DNA of 56,391 nucleotides, taken from positions 3,530,465 to 3,586,855 of the forward strand of contig BFEA01000050.1 in the NCBI GenBank assembly GCA_003427395.1, in the 5' to 3' direction. This DNA comes from Chara braunii (Eukaryota; Streptophyta; Charophyceae; Charales; Characeae). The notes under the pieces are model-generated. The model searched no databases. It was not told where the DNA came from and was given only the letters and a program-made list of their open reading frames with translations. Shown here piece by piece: positions 11,846 to 22,555 of this stretch (its first letter is position 1; the number at the start of each line of letters is the position of its first letter). The translations under genes and the position numbers were made by a program.

Positions 11846-12645
11846 CCGTCCAATCTTATGGAGCCTGCCTGACTCAGCCATTGAGTATACACGAACAGGT
11901 TGCACAACTACTTCTCTCTTCCTTTTGGGCATATGACTAAGCCGTTCATCTTAGAACAAGGCTCAGCCGCCCCGAACTGTTTAATATCCAAATTTATATA
12001 TACCTCTCTGAGCTTGGTGTTCAAAAGCTGGACATAGGACTGAGCGGTTCATCTTAGAACAAGGTTCATCCTGCCCATGGTTACCTTCAATTATACTCTT
12101 AGTTATACTCTCTTCATTTCATGATAAGCTATAGCCAGGCCGTTCAATCTTATGGAACCCATGCCTAACTAGCCTGTTCATAAATAGGATAGTATAAAAT
12201 ATAGTCAAAATTTAACCTTTTGGGTTCCAACATGTGCGAGGCTTTGGGCCAGACCGTCCAATATCTGGTCCTCTGCCAGGTTCGTTTCTCTCTGATCCCA
12301 CTGTGTGCGGCATGAGTCCAAGGCCGTCCAATCTTATGGACATGCCTTTCCCTCAGCGAGAATTACTCCCTCAGAATGAAACAGGAAGGGGCTGAACCGT
12401 CCAATCTTATGGACTTGCTCAGTCCTCCTCAATTAAAAACAAAAGAAACAGAACAAACCCCAATCAAACATGGCAACCAAACCCTCCAATCTTATGGTAC
12501 AGGTTTGGCCCCTGAAAAGTCAGCCACAGTCAAACCCTCACAATTCAGAGCAATCAGACCGTCCAATCTTATGGAACTGATCTGACTCTCCATGCAATTC
12601 AAAAATAAACACAGCGGTCAGGCCGTCCAATCTTATGGAACTGGT
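11846..12645. repeat. Dispersed array of the motif CCGTCCAATCTTATGG
   Basis: About ten exact or near copies of this 16-mer occur at irregular spacing of roughly 60-120 bases. Clear copies are near 11846, 12139, 12324, 12397, 12480, 12557 and 12620, and weaker forms near 11941, 12040 and 12261. Several carry GGCC/GACC to the left and GAACTG to the right. The irregular spacing argues against simple tandem slippage. Confidence 0.75.
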
Positions 12646-14315
12646 CTGACCCCATAGGACCTTTTCAAGCTCAAGCAAAACCACCTTTCAACCGCCCTTC
12701 CCCTAGATGCATCCCCCTTTTTCTAAGCAAGTCTGCTTTCAGGCAATCAAAAACTGAAACTGAGATTCCTCACACATCCCTTTACTTAGTCTGAGTTGTG
12801 TTCTGTCAGCCAAACCAAAGTCAAAGTAGGGGTGCATACAGTATACTCAGTCAAACGTAGCAATACGTACAGGTAGAGGTTATACTAGAGTATATAGAGG
12901 GGAAGCAATGGTTACCTCTTAGTTCCCTGCCTCCAGAACTCCTCCTGAGTTCCGGCAGAGCTCCCGCAATCGGTGGGTTGACTCCCCACAGAGTCTTGCT
13001 GCGGTCCTACGGGTTGCAATCCCGCCTGCCGCCTTCCTCTCAGAACCAAAGACTAGACTTAGATTTAGAAGGGCAGAAGGAGAGAACTTGAGATTCTCAG
13101 ATCCAAGAATGGTGCGCTCCGACTCGCATGAGAGGGCCTTGATTCCTTGATGCGCCTGAGGGCCCCGCAATGATGGCCAAAAAATCAGCAGCAGCTTAGT
13201 CAAACTGAATTCAAACCTCCGAAGTCAGTCCTCTGACGACCTCCCAAATCGCAGCACTAACCCCCTATCCGCCCAGCCTGACTGCCTCCCCCAGCCTCAA
13301 CACCTTTCCTCAGCCCAATCGCGGCCGCACAGCACCCTGTAACAGTCTTTTAGACGCCGCAGCAGCATACAGCGGCAACGTCAGTAAACAACGGCGGCCA
13401 GCAGCAACGGCGGCAGTCAGCAACAGCCACAGTCCGCACACAGTCCACAGACGCAGCAGCAACTTGGTCAACCCAAAGGTCAACTGACGACCGTTAATTC
13501 CTTGAAGACCTTCCCAACCAGAATGACGCCCCCGCCTTTTTGACTCAGTCACTCCGTAATGTCTCGAGGCCCAGACTGCATAGGCTATGGCTCAAGACAA
13601 AGGCCGTGAATCCAAGATGCAGCTCCTTCTCCGGAGTGGAGCAACAACGTGATTCAACTGGCCACACGGAGTAACACGCCAGACCACAGGAAGCTCTGCA
13701 ACTCCTATCGCTCACTCTCCGCTACCCCGCTCAATAAAATGGGCAGCGTACCGACCAGCAAGCGAGCCTCCAAGCCCTGAAGTTCGCCTGTTCCTACTTC
13801 AATCTACAGAATGACCAGGGTATCAGCAGGTAGGTAACACTGCATCTCACAACCTACATAAGGCCAAGCACCGTTTCCCCGAAAGAAGGCCACAGCACCA
13901 GTTTTAGCTCAATACTGCCACACTGTGTTTTGACAACAACACCACAGCGAGTCCATCGTTGTGTAATGGTAGGCAGAGCCCGAATGCCTTCCGTAGAAGC
14001 AACCACTATTCAATCTTAACAGCAGCATTCGCTCCTAGCATTTGCAGCGCCGGCTCATAACATGCCACAGACAGCACTGTCAACCCGAACCAAACGGCCC
14101 CCTATCAGATAGGTATTCAACTTCACTGCCTTGCTCCCGGCTACTTTCGCCATCACTGCGAGCCTTCCCCGACCCAGCAGGTAAGTCTTCCATCCGGCAG
14201 ATGGCCCTCCTCTGACGAGCGGAACGGGAATGGATCTATCGTCGGAACGTGGGAATATACACCCCCTGATGCTGTCCGCTGTAGCGCCAGTCCTACAACA
14301 GGCACAGCCCGACCA

Positions 14316-14317
<2 letters not shown>
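12646..14317. other. No recognisable gene
   Basis: Mixed-composition sequence. Short minus-strand frames at 12919-13203 and 13310-13552 include alanine/arginine-rich translations from CAG-like repeats (about 13360-13450). I see no domain. Confidence 0.4.

Positions 14318-14403
<86 letters not shown>
14318..14403. repeat. (CT)n microsatellite
   Basis: A CT run with a single TTT interruption near 14380. It creates spurious Arg-Glu and Ser-Leu reading frames on both strands. Confidence 0.95.
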
Positions 14404-14679
14404 GCGCACACACCTACTGCAAAAGATCGTGCCCTGTCTGAACACGTACGAGAAAAAGAGAGGAGAGTGAATCTTCTGCTAGGACGCGGACAAGCACGTC
14501 ACCCTTGCTCTTTGGCGCAGCCCAGGATCATCATACCGCAGAAACTAACTCTCTAACCCAAAAGATGACCCCGCCATCATGTTCACGACGGTCAAAGCTC
14601 CCATAGTAACCTCCTCCCACGCCCGATCCCTCCAAGAATCGAGCGAGCTACCTAGTCCCAGCTCCCGCCATAGCCTACT

Positions 14680-15850
14680 CTCCCGATGCTTCGCGCCCCA
14701 TGTCTTTCTTCTAGTTCCACATCTACTAACTATCCGACAGGGCTGACTTCACCTTCGAAGTCGCACACCTTAAGAACCCCCACTTCGACTCCTTCCCTGC
14801 TCGATTCCATTGAGAATCGAGCACCTTGCTCATTTCAGACTGCGCCCAGCCTCCCCATTGCTGTGTCCGCCTGCATGCACCTGGCTCACCCCCTCGTCTA
14901 AGTTCACTCTCCCTTCTAACTCCAATTCCACTTACCCCCTCCCTAATCTGGCTTCACCATCACGTTTGCCCCGGCCTAAAACCCCCCTTCTAACTCCAAT
15001 TCCACTTACCCCCTCCCTAATCTGGCTTCACCATCACGTTTGCCCCGGCCTAAAAACCCCGGAACGAATCTTGATTCATCAAAAACGGCCAACAAATGGC
15101 CGACTTATCACATTTTTCACCTTTCCTTTTCATTGCTCCCCGCCATTACTCCGCGCGGCCTGTTTCTGGACTAACTTCTCTTTTACTAGTTCTTTCATTA
15201 ATCCAACGAACTCGCCCGGGGTTAAAACCCCAGAAACGAGTCTTGGTTCGCTCGATCTCATCGAGAATCGGGCGAACCATTCGCCTTTTGCTCCTCCCTA
15301 CTTACTCATTCCCGCCATAGCCCGCGCACCTCTTTTCATCACTAACTTCTATAATACTAGCTTTCTTCTAAATCTAACTTCGGAATCACGCTCGCCCTAC
15401 TCCCAAACTATAGATTTGGCTCTCCTCCTGTCGAAATCCGCCCGGAAACGCCTGAGATATGCGTTTCCACCCCCTCTTCTTCTTCACTCCCGCCATATCC
15501 CGGCGCACCCCTTCTCTCACTAACCTCCTATCCTACACCTCTAACACCAAAACCAACCTCGTGACTGCGTTCGCCCGGGACAAAACCCCCTATCCCGCAT
15601 CTCTACTCGCTCGATTCCACTAAAGAACGAGCGAGAACTCTTCTTTCTGCTGCGTCCTGGCCATCTCCCCGCCATCTCCTCCGCGCACACAGTCTTCTAT
15701 CTTACTCCTGTCTTACTAACCCAACGCTAAAGCTGACCTTACCAGTGGTTTCGCCCGGGGCAAAAACCCCGGGATCGCCCCTTTTCCCGACCAAAACGGC
15801 TCACGACCGAGTGAGATCGGTGTCTCCCACCATCATCCCTCCTCCGAACG
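14680..15850. repeat. Degenerate tandem repeat, about 175-180-bp unit
   Basis: A hairpin-forming block of the form GCCCGGGG-(N)AAAA-CCCCGG recurs at about 15038, 15213, 15571 and 15751, with a weaker one near 15392. Each is followed by a CTCGAT...GAGAATCG block and then a CTCCCGCCAT block. The 237-codon plus-strand frame across it (14810-15523) follows the repeat and is not called as a gene. Confidence 0.7.
14911..15058. repeat. Near-perfect 74-bp tandem duplication
   Basis: 14911-14984 is repeated immediately at 14985-15058 with essentially no differences by eye, unlike the diverged units around it. It is either a recent duplication or an assembly duplication. Confidence 0.8.
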
Positions 15851-16234
15851 CAACTGGCGCACAACCCGTCCCGGTTCACCCGTCTCTTCTTCCTACTGCG
15901 ACCGCTGTTGTCGTCCCGAACTGCGCAGCCCGACGTTCCCACTACCCCCGCCGGTCCTCGCTCTACGTCGAAGCTCCGTTCCGCTATCCCGCAGCCACCT
16001 GCCCGTCCCGCTAGCGCAGCTCACCGGTAGTGGCCAATCCCACAAACAGCCGGGCAACACTTAGAGCGGTACCGCCCGCCTCAAAGGAATCCTCAAAGAA
16101 GCCGTACTCTGGGCGGTTCGATGTGCCTTCCGCCCCCACTCCTCCTTTGTGCGCTCCAGCCTTCTGTGCATACATCTAGCCTGGTTCGCAGTCCGAGTCC
16201 ATTTACCGGCTTTTGCCACCCTGCCGGCCCCAGA

Positions 16235-16329
16235 ACGCCCGTTTCCCCAATTCGTGCATGTCATCCTTATGCAGGGGCCGTACTAATTTTCTTTGTATCG
16301 TTCCAATTTTAACGGATGTCCCGGAGGAC
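16235..16329 (-). ncRNA. U6 snRNA-like copy (probable pseudogene or SINE-borne)
   Basis: Read on the minus strand it follows plant U6 closely. The 5' hairpin and GACATCCG are followed by TTAAAATTGGAACGATACA, ATTAG, GGCCCCTGC, AAGGATGACA and GCACGAATT. About 95 bases are visible, compared with roughly 102 for plant U6. The invariant ACAGAGA box reads ACAAAGA, GATTAGCATGG is changed to AATTAGTACGG, and GCGCAAGG to GCATAAGG. No terminal T run follows. These changes hit splicing-critical bases, so this is most likely a non-functional copy. No TATA plus USE pair of a plant U6 promoter is visible upstream. A tRNA-like promoter lies there instead. Confidence 0.7.
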
Positions 16330-16395
16330 TTCCACCGTGGCATTGCCCCACGGCACCCCCAAAGGCCACACGGCCTCAGCCTTTCCCCTCCGCGC

Positions 16396-16480
16396 ACGTG
16401 CCCGGCCCGGATTCGTACCGGGTCCGCCTTGGTCTACGTTTCAGCAGTTCAGGGGTGTACCCACTGAGCTAGGCCCTTGG
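16396..16480 (-). repeat. tRNA-derived SINE-like segment upstream of the U6 copy
   Basis: On the minus strand a perfect A box TAGCTCAGTGG lies at 16471-16461. A B-box-like GTACGAATC at about 16417-16409 sits in a T arm with a perfect 5-bp stem (CCCGG/CCGGG) and a seven-base loop. The B box differs from consensus at one base (A for T). The acceptor stem is not convincing, so this is a tRNA-derived SINE head or decayed tRNA. It lies on the same strand and about 70 bases upstream of the U6-like segment. Confidence 0.55.
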
Positions 16481-17319
16481 GTGCCCGCCACACCCACGGC
16501 ACCGCGTCCCAGGCAAAACGGTGTCGGGCGCGGCCCTGGCGTAACTACGAAAACAGTTTGTAATTTCACTTCAGGCGACCCCGCAAATACAACACACCCC
16601 CACGCGCTCCTATCGCAGTCTCGCATCCCAAAACTGGACGCGATAACAAAGAAACCAAGAACAAATAAAAAAAGGGGAAAAAAATAAAAGTACCTTCGGG
16701 GAACCGCCGCACCCATAAGCAAAACTGAAAGGGATAGCCCCACAGGGCCCTCAACCCCTCAGGCTCTCGCTCCACGCTACTCCGATGCTGTTGCACCGAC
16801 GCCCGCTGGCCTCGATCCCCAAACCTCCATAATAACAATCCATTGTCATAACCTATAAGGCTATGCCCAAGCATAAGACAAATACCCACAGAGTACCATA
16901 CAAGGCAGTGCGGCGCAGTGCTTTGGGCCAACAAAACCGGCTGTGCGGCTCCCAGTGCCCGCGCTGGCTTGCTTATACCGTGCCATAATTGCCCTGCGCA
17001 CCATCCTACGACGCCCCGCTCACCGCACGAAGTCGCGCTGTCATTGTCGATGTCGTCGTCCCCGCACGCGCGCTTGCCTCGGTCACAAGAAAATATCCTT
17101 AATTCCTACTTAATCAAAAATAAAAATAAAGCAAAGTTAAACCGGCCAGCGTCCGCGCCGGCTTTATAATCAACGACAAGGAAAGAAATCATGCGCGCCT
17201 CAAACCCTGCGCGCCCACGCACTCTCTACTTCTAGACCTCATAGCCAACCTATAGTCAACACATTGCCGCAAGCCTGCGGCCTTCTCAACAATTCCATGT
17301 CAACCTTGTTTTCTGTCAC
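16481..17319. other. No recognisable gene
   Basis: No motif-bearing frame and no clear repeat structure. An A-rich stretch lies at 16640-16690 and another at 17105-17140. Confidence 0.45.
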
Positions 17320-18261
17320 TTACAAAAACCTGGGCGGATACCCTTGTAAGGGTATTCGCGCCGACAGCGTGATGACGTAATAAACGACGAAGTGCTCCCC
17401 GATGCAGTGGTCTTCATGCTTCACGAAGAACCGGAACATCCCCAACACCACCGACTTTGATAGTGCGAGGTGCAACTCCCACGCATTTTCGTCTGTGAAG
17501 GGCAGCGACTCCACGTCGGCCAGCTCCACCAAATACTCCGAGAACTCGCGCATAGGATAAGGGTCCTCCGTGAGTTGATAGGGGAGAGTGGTGTAAGAGA
17601 AAAAGGGAGGCATTTAGTACGAGGCAGGGGGAATAGCTTGGATGTTGAGAGGGGCGGTGGGAGGAAGAAGCGCGGGGAGCTGTGGCACCAACGCAATTGG
17701 TCCGTCCTCTGCCCTGCGTAACAGCGCTTCGTGGGCTGTGAATCGGTGTCCTCCCCGTCCTTGCACCTGTCTCTTATACACATCTAGATGTGTATAAGAG
17801 ATGGATGTTGAGAGGGGCGGCGGGAGGAAGAAGCGCGGGGAGCTGTGGCACCAACGCAATTGGTCCGTCCTCTGCCCTGCGCAGCAGCGCTTCGTGGGCT
17901 GTGAATCGGTGTCCTCCCCGTCCTTGCACTCTGGTCACTGATATCACCGCCTGCACCGCGTATTCGCGCACAAGCTTCGCGTCGGCTCCCGATTCGGCTG
18001 CGGCAGAATCGTCAGCTCTCCGATAAAGGTGGCGACGCTATGCACGAAGTTAGGTGCCACCTGGAGCGCACGGAACTCTATGAACACTCGAGTCGTCTCC
18101 CGCCCAGGCAACTGGGTCACATCCACGTACACCCCCGCATACGCCAGCCGCTCACAGAGTAACGAGTATGCCGCCAGATCAGCAACCCCGGGCGCTGGCA
18201 TATTCACCTGCTGAATGTCGTATCGCAACTGCCTTTCCTCATTGAACTGATGCCGCAACAA
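17320..18261 (-). pseudogene. Accessory ORF(s) downstream of integrase in layer 2
   Basis: Two coding-like stretches follow integrase. The first (18261-17930) encodes an acidic/hydrophobic protein starting MLRHQFNEERQLRYDIQQ. It begins in a different frame from the integrase ORF and overlaps its end. The second (17613-17320) encodes about 97 residues ending GYPPRFL. It is in the same frame as the preceding 17859-17614 stretch, separated only by a TAA at 17616-17614. The middle is damaged by an inserted adapter and a 127-bp duplication (17640-17766 and 17803-17929), so the true protein cannot be read. I do not recognise the family. Placement after integrase is consistent with an extra ORF carried by the element. 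Confidence 0.45.
17767..17801. other. Sequencing adapter: Nextera mosaic-end junction
   Basis: CTGTCTCTTATACACATCT (17767-17785) is the Nextera transposase mosaic end. It is followed at once by its reverse complement, truncated to 16 bases (17786-17801). The same 127-bp genomic segment lies on both sides with a few base differences. This is the signature of a mate-pair circularisation junction left in the assembly. It also produces the well-known contaminant peptides MCIRD and YTHLDVYKRQ on the minus strand. It is not biological. Confidence 0.97.
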
Positions 18262-19612
18262 GCGATCTGCAAGCGGCGTCTGGAAGTGCTCGAGGGGCTC
18301 GTGCTCCGGCTAACGATGGTTCATCCTGCTCCCTGAGACTCTCAACACCAAGGGACGAGGCAGATCGGGAAGGGGAAGAAGACGAAGAAGGAGAGGAGGA
18401 GAGAGAGGACGAGGGCTCGGACGGGGCAAGAGCCGATTCGCGGCCCGGAGATGGCCGAAACAGTCGACGAGCCGCCGCGTGTCGCGTAAGCGACCTGGCC
18501 TGCGTGCTATGCCGGGGGACCAGCTTCACGGAGTGCTGTCCTCGTGCGCCAACTTCCATCACCTCGTAAATGCCGGTATAGCGTGGGTGGATCTTGGAGG
18601 AGCGTGCAGATTTTCGTACCTGCACCAAGTCCCGAATTTTATAATGGGGCATTGGTCCCGCTGTCGCGTGTTGGTTCTCATAGTCCCGGATCTGCCATTG
18701 ATGCGTCAGATCCACGACCCTTTGTCGTCTTCGGGCTAACGCGGGATAGGTACGGGCCATCAGATCCAGGTAATGCTGGGCCTTGTCCTTGTGTTGGGCC
18801 CGGGTCACTCTAACTTCCGTACCCACTAGGGGTGACAACTGCACTCTAGGAACGCTATTGGTTCTCAGTTGGAACGGGGACACCCCGGTGCTCCCGTGGG
18901 GAGTAGCCCGATAGACGGCCAAAATGTGGTCGACTATGACAGACCAGGGCTTGGTATCACCTGCCGTGATATCCCGTCTAAGTGCAGTCTTGATCATTCG
19001 GTTGGCGTTCTCTACGAGCCCATTGGCTTGGGGTCAGTGCCCTGGGGAGTACGAAATTCTAACGTCTGCCCTTACAAGATGTCGCTCAACTTCCCCCTGG
19101 AACTCGGATCCATTGTCCATATGTATCTCTTCTACGTCCAGGTGCATGCACAAAAAGCGATTAATATACCAGGCTACTTCCTGCGAGTTCCGACTGGTCA
19201 ATGGATATGCTTCGATCCATTTCGAAAAATGATCTACGGCTACAAGAAGAACATTGAGTTCTCCTTGATCAACAGGGCCTCTTGGCACGTTGATGTCCGT
19301 CGTATCAATACTGACCCGTTGGAAGGGGCGCTCTACCCGGGTAGGCACTATTGTACGGGGCATCTGTATCGGCGCCTTATCGGCCGCGCAGGCCGGGCAA
19401 GTCCGGACGATGTATTTCACATCTTCCCGGATTCCCGACCAGTACCATCCGTTTTTCTCTATTGCTTTTTTCGTATATTTGACTGCAAAGTGGACCGCAT
19501 CCTCCTCATGAGCGGCTCGTGTCCAATCGAACCTGGCCAGTGGGTGTGGAACCGTCAGCCAACTAGATTCGTCGACGTCATCGTTTTTCCGTTTTTGAAG
19601 GACGGATCCCTG
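18239..19612 (-). pseudogene. Layer-2 integrase (broken by stop codons)
   Basis: It joins retroelement DNA to the host genome. Reading minus, the zinc-binding H-H-C-C module is visible (AHEEDAVHFAVKY ... RTCPACAADK, about 19510-19380). The catalytic core follows with D in VSIDTTDI, D in HMDNGSEF (about 19110) and E in LVENANR (about 19005). The C-terminal region has an SH3-like segment, YKIRDLVQVRKS...YTGIYEVMEV. A TGA interrupts the core between GH and PQANG (about 19034). A TAG separates this frame from the upstream zinc-finger segment, with the frame otherwise continuous from 20080 to 18239. Overall order and motifs are Ty3/gypsy type. No chromodomain is recognisable at the C-terminus. The tail is rich in Ser, Pro and Glu. 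Confidence 0.85.
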
Positions 19613-20090
19613 CTAGCGATAATCGTGCGCCCATTCCGTGACACGCCGCCCTTCAGCCTTGGTAAGTTCCGCCAGCGGGTCGCCTGTCAGTCTCCGTAAT
19701 AGCAAAAGATCCGTCCAGACTTCCACTTGGCGGACACTTGGCAAAAATCCGTCTGTCGTTCTGGCTTCTAGATACCGTTTTTCCGTCGGTACGTGGTCCT
19801 CTCGACAGTTGGGACAGTTCCAACTTTTCTCATTCGGATACCGGACACAACTCCCATGGGACCGGACGATGTGACATTGACTACATTGTACCCAGGGAAG
19901 AAAGCTAGGCCCCTCGAGAGGAGGATCTCCCTCGTCCGGTATCATGGGCAAGGTGCAGAAGAAACAGATTTGGGAAGGCGTGCTCGGAGGGGAGTCGGGG
20001 TCAGGAGAGGCGGTTAAAGAATAGGGAAGGTGAGAAGGGGTGGCGGCCTCCTCAAGGGAGATCGCCATCTCCGATTGCTGCAGACTGCAG
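19613..20090 (-). pseudogene. PHD-like zinc finger inside pol, between RNase H and integrase
   Basis: The frame carries an ordered Cys/His set: CFFC, then CSQC after about 25 residues, then H and C in IVRSHGSC, then CPNC. This is a C4-H-C3 arrangement like a PHD or related cross-brace finger. It is followed by an LEARTTDGFLPSVRQVEVWTDLLLLRRL helix-like segment and then, in the same frame after one TAG (19615-19613), by the integrase zinc module. PHD fingers usually read histone tails. A role in choosing integration sites would be parallel to the chromodomains of other Ty3/gypsy elements, but that is inference. It sits one base out of frame with the preceding RNase H segment, with a shift near 20090. 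Confidence 0.6.
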
Positions 20091-20440
20091 TACCCTTGCG
20101 GAGGACATTCACCTCCTCGTAGTCGGGTCCCGTCGAAGGCGAAATCGGCTTCCACGGGATGAGCCTTTCGTTCGCGGGACTCTTGTTCGGCGGCTGAAGG
20201 CGCGTCAGACCGTCGGCGTTCCCGTGCTGCCTGGTGGCGCGGTGGCGGATGTCGAAGTCGTAGTCCTGCAATCTCACCGCCCACCTTCCCAAGGTACCCG
20301 TGTAGTCCGTGTTGTTCTGCAACGACAGCAATGGCTGATGATCCGTCACGAGCACGAACTTCTGGCTGTACAGATACGGTCGAAAGTGCTGAACCCCCCA
20401 CACCACCGCCAAGCACTCACCCTTGCACGCCTCGTAGTTT
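20014..20440 (-). pseudogene. Layer-2 RNase H
   Basis: The segment EACKGECLAVVWGVQHFRPYLYSQKFVLVTDHQPLLSL contains the expected catalytic Glu and Asp of retroelement RNase H, followed by the tether-like GRWAVRLQDYDFDIRHRATRQHGNADGLTRL. The first catalytic Asp lies upstream in HTDWQPQAISAV (about 20550), in the frame that ends at 20443. A stop after KTLSQA at 20443 and a frame change separate it from RT. The tail beyond 20090 is out of frame. Confidence 0.8.
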
Positions 20441-20442
20441 GA

Positions 20443-21153
20443 CTACGCCTGGCTTAGCGTTTTCGACGCATACTCGATGACGTGATCCCTTCCATCCGTT
20501 CCCTGCTGAGTCGGCACCGCCGATATCGCCTGCGGCTGCCAATCGGTATGTAGCGCAAACTGTCCTGTCGGACCGGGACGCGCCAACACGGGCGCCGACG
20601 TCAGAGCCTCCTTGCGTGCTTGAAAAGTCGCCTCGCATTCCGGCGTCCAGATCAGCTGCACCTCCTTCTTCAGCAGGTTCATCAGCGGCTTGGCGAGGCA
20701 GGCAAAGCCCCAAATGAAGCATCGATAATAAGAAGCCAACCCTAGGAAGGCTCGAACCTGAGTGAGCGTGACCGGGGCCGGGGCTTCTCGGACCGCTGCT
20801 ACCTTCCTGGGATCAGGTTTCAGTCCCTCGATTATGACGATGTACCCCGAAAAGGAAATTCCGGACAGAAAAAACTCGCTTTTTCCCAGAGCCACTTTGA
20901 ACCCCGCATCTTTAAACGCATGCAACACCCATTCGATATGTTCCACATGGTATTCATAGGTTTTGGAAAAGACCAAAATGTCATCTATGTACACAATCAC
21001 ACAAAAAATTATCAACGGCTGTGTCAAACGGTTTTCTTAATGAACTCGGCGAAGGCCATATTCATGATCCGCTGGAACGTTGCAGGGACGTTGCAAATTC
21101 CCATGGGACACCGGATCCACTGCCATGTGCCCTCGAACAGGACAAAAGCGGTT
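20443..21153 (-). pseudogene. Layer-2 reverse transcriptase, C-terminal half
   Basis: It starts abruptly at the left TIR of the giant element with TAFVLFEGTWQWIRCPMGICNVPATFQ (21150-21070). A shift near 21036 is followed by the polymerase active-site motif VYIDDILVFS (about 21000). Thumb and connection segments follow (GFKVALGKSEFF, SGYIV, PDPRKVAAV, VRAFLGLASYYR). The N-terminal half ends at 49411 with HVAVRPEDRPK. The two halves meet at the RPEDRPK/TAFV point typical of Ty3/gypsy RT, so this gene was split by the layer-3 insertion. Confidence 0.9.
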
Positions 21154-21186
21154 AACATGTTATTCATTAAAATAAGACATTATATT
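21154..21186 (+). repeat. Left terminal inverted repeat
   Basis: It starts AACATGTTATTCATTAAAAT and matches the reverse complement of 49378-49410 at 31 of 33 positions. The mismatches are at the 13th and 22nd bases. Similarity stops abruptly after GACATTATATT. Confidence 0.85.
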
Positions 21187-21261
21187 GTGTCCTCTTTCTA
21201 ACGAATTCATTTTTGGCTGCATTCCAAGCAACGTAGGCACGCCCATCCAGGGCTTAAGCAT

Positions 21262-21985
21262 ATGCAGAAGTGTGTTGAGATCCGTACTTGTGAAACTTTA
21301 TAAATGATATCCCAAATGAGGAAGCGTGTTCAGACCCGTACATGTCAGGCACGCCGCACAGGAACCTTGTGGGGGAGTGTGCCGAGATCCTTACTTGCTG
21401 AAAAACGTGGCACTGCTGGGAATCCTGTGCGGAAGTGTGCTGGGATCCTTACTTGTTAAACTTCATAAATGAATAACGATAGGCACAACCATCAGGGAAC
21501 CCTGTGCGGAAGTGTGTTGGTATCCTTACTTGTTGAACTTCAAAAATGTGTTGGGAATCTTGTGCGGAAGTGTGTTGGGATCCATACTTGTAAGACTTTA
21601 TAAACGAATAACGATAGGCACACGCATCAGGTAACCCTGTGCGGAAGTGTGCTAGGATCCTTCGGATAATTATATAAGAAGACGTAGAGTAGCGACAGGC
21701 ACGCCCATCCAGGATGCCTGTGTGATAGTGTGTCGGAAGCCACACTTGTCAAACTTCAAGTTCGTAAATGTGATGAGCAAGGTGTCATGATTGAATCCTT
21801 GTTGGATAAGACATTTATTTCGGTTATGTGTGAGTTGTACATGCATGACAATCATCTCGCCCGATGCGGTTGTGTGAATGTTGTAGAGATTCAGACTTCT
21901 TCAGAATAGGTAGTATCCGTAAAATACGCCCACCATCTTGCCGGATGTGCAGAAATGTGATGAGATCCACACTTGTTTACAATTG
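21262..21985 (+). repeat. Left subterminal repeat array
   Basis: At least eight copies of a motif near GCGGAAGTGTGYTGGGATCC followed by a TTACTTGT-like end occur at about 60-75-base spacing. Clear copies are near 21265, 21371, 21430, 21506, 21563, 21641 and 21949. Several are preceded by ATGAATAACGATAGGCACACRCATC. The same motif in diverged form appears near the right end. Subterminal arrays of this kind are typical transposase-binding regions in large DNA transposons. Confidence 0.75.
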
Positions 21986-22555
21986 TGATGAGCAAGGTGT
22001 CATGATTGCATCCTTGTTCGACATGTATGCTTTGAACAATGTAACAATTACAGTAGAAGTCGAAGCACAAACAGTGATTTTTGACATACAATTTCTTTTT
22101 CCCGGGCACGAACGCAAAATTGTCGATGACATGCAATTCAGGCGGTCACAAGTATATGATTGTCTAAGCACACAGAGACGTGATGTCAGTGATCTTTGAC
22201 TCTTTGCATAACAAACCTCACACTCACACACTCGCCGACATTTGTCTCACATCCACACTCCAATTCGTTATGTCGCACCACACACAGGAATATCATTTCG
22301 AGGTGAATTATATGCATAACTTTGAATGACCTGGACACAATTTGAAACGAGGACTGCAATGAGACGAATTTAATGGCACGACAAACGAGTCGGACCTCAC
22401 AGAGATTCCAAAGCCAACACGCGACGCCAGACTGGCAGTCAACATACCAAAGACAACTCAAACTCGCAACACCAAAAGAAAGTAATGTTGTTGTGAAAGC
22501 GACAGTTAAAATATGAAATATTCTGAAACAGAAGTTTGCAAATCAATCGAATCCA

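Noticed and set aside
14810-15523. A 237-codon plus-strand frame
   Set aside because: It follows the 175-180-bp tandem repeat and the exact 74-bp duplication. The translation is Pro/Ser/Leu-rich and repetitive.
16235-16329. A functional U6 snRNA gene
   Set aside because: The ACAGAGA box and neighbouring invariant bases are changed, there is no terminal T run, and no U6 promoter elements are visible.
10141-17319. A complete fourth LTR retroelement between the integrase and the 3' LTR of layer 2
   Set aside because: LTR copy A has no partner near 17 kb, and no gag or pol is present between them. I report only the fragment.
17421-17859. Peptides beginning MCIRD and containing YTHLDVYKRQ
   Set aside because: These are translations of the Nextera mosaic end, a known assembly contaminant.
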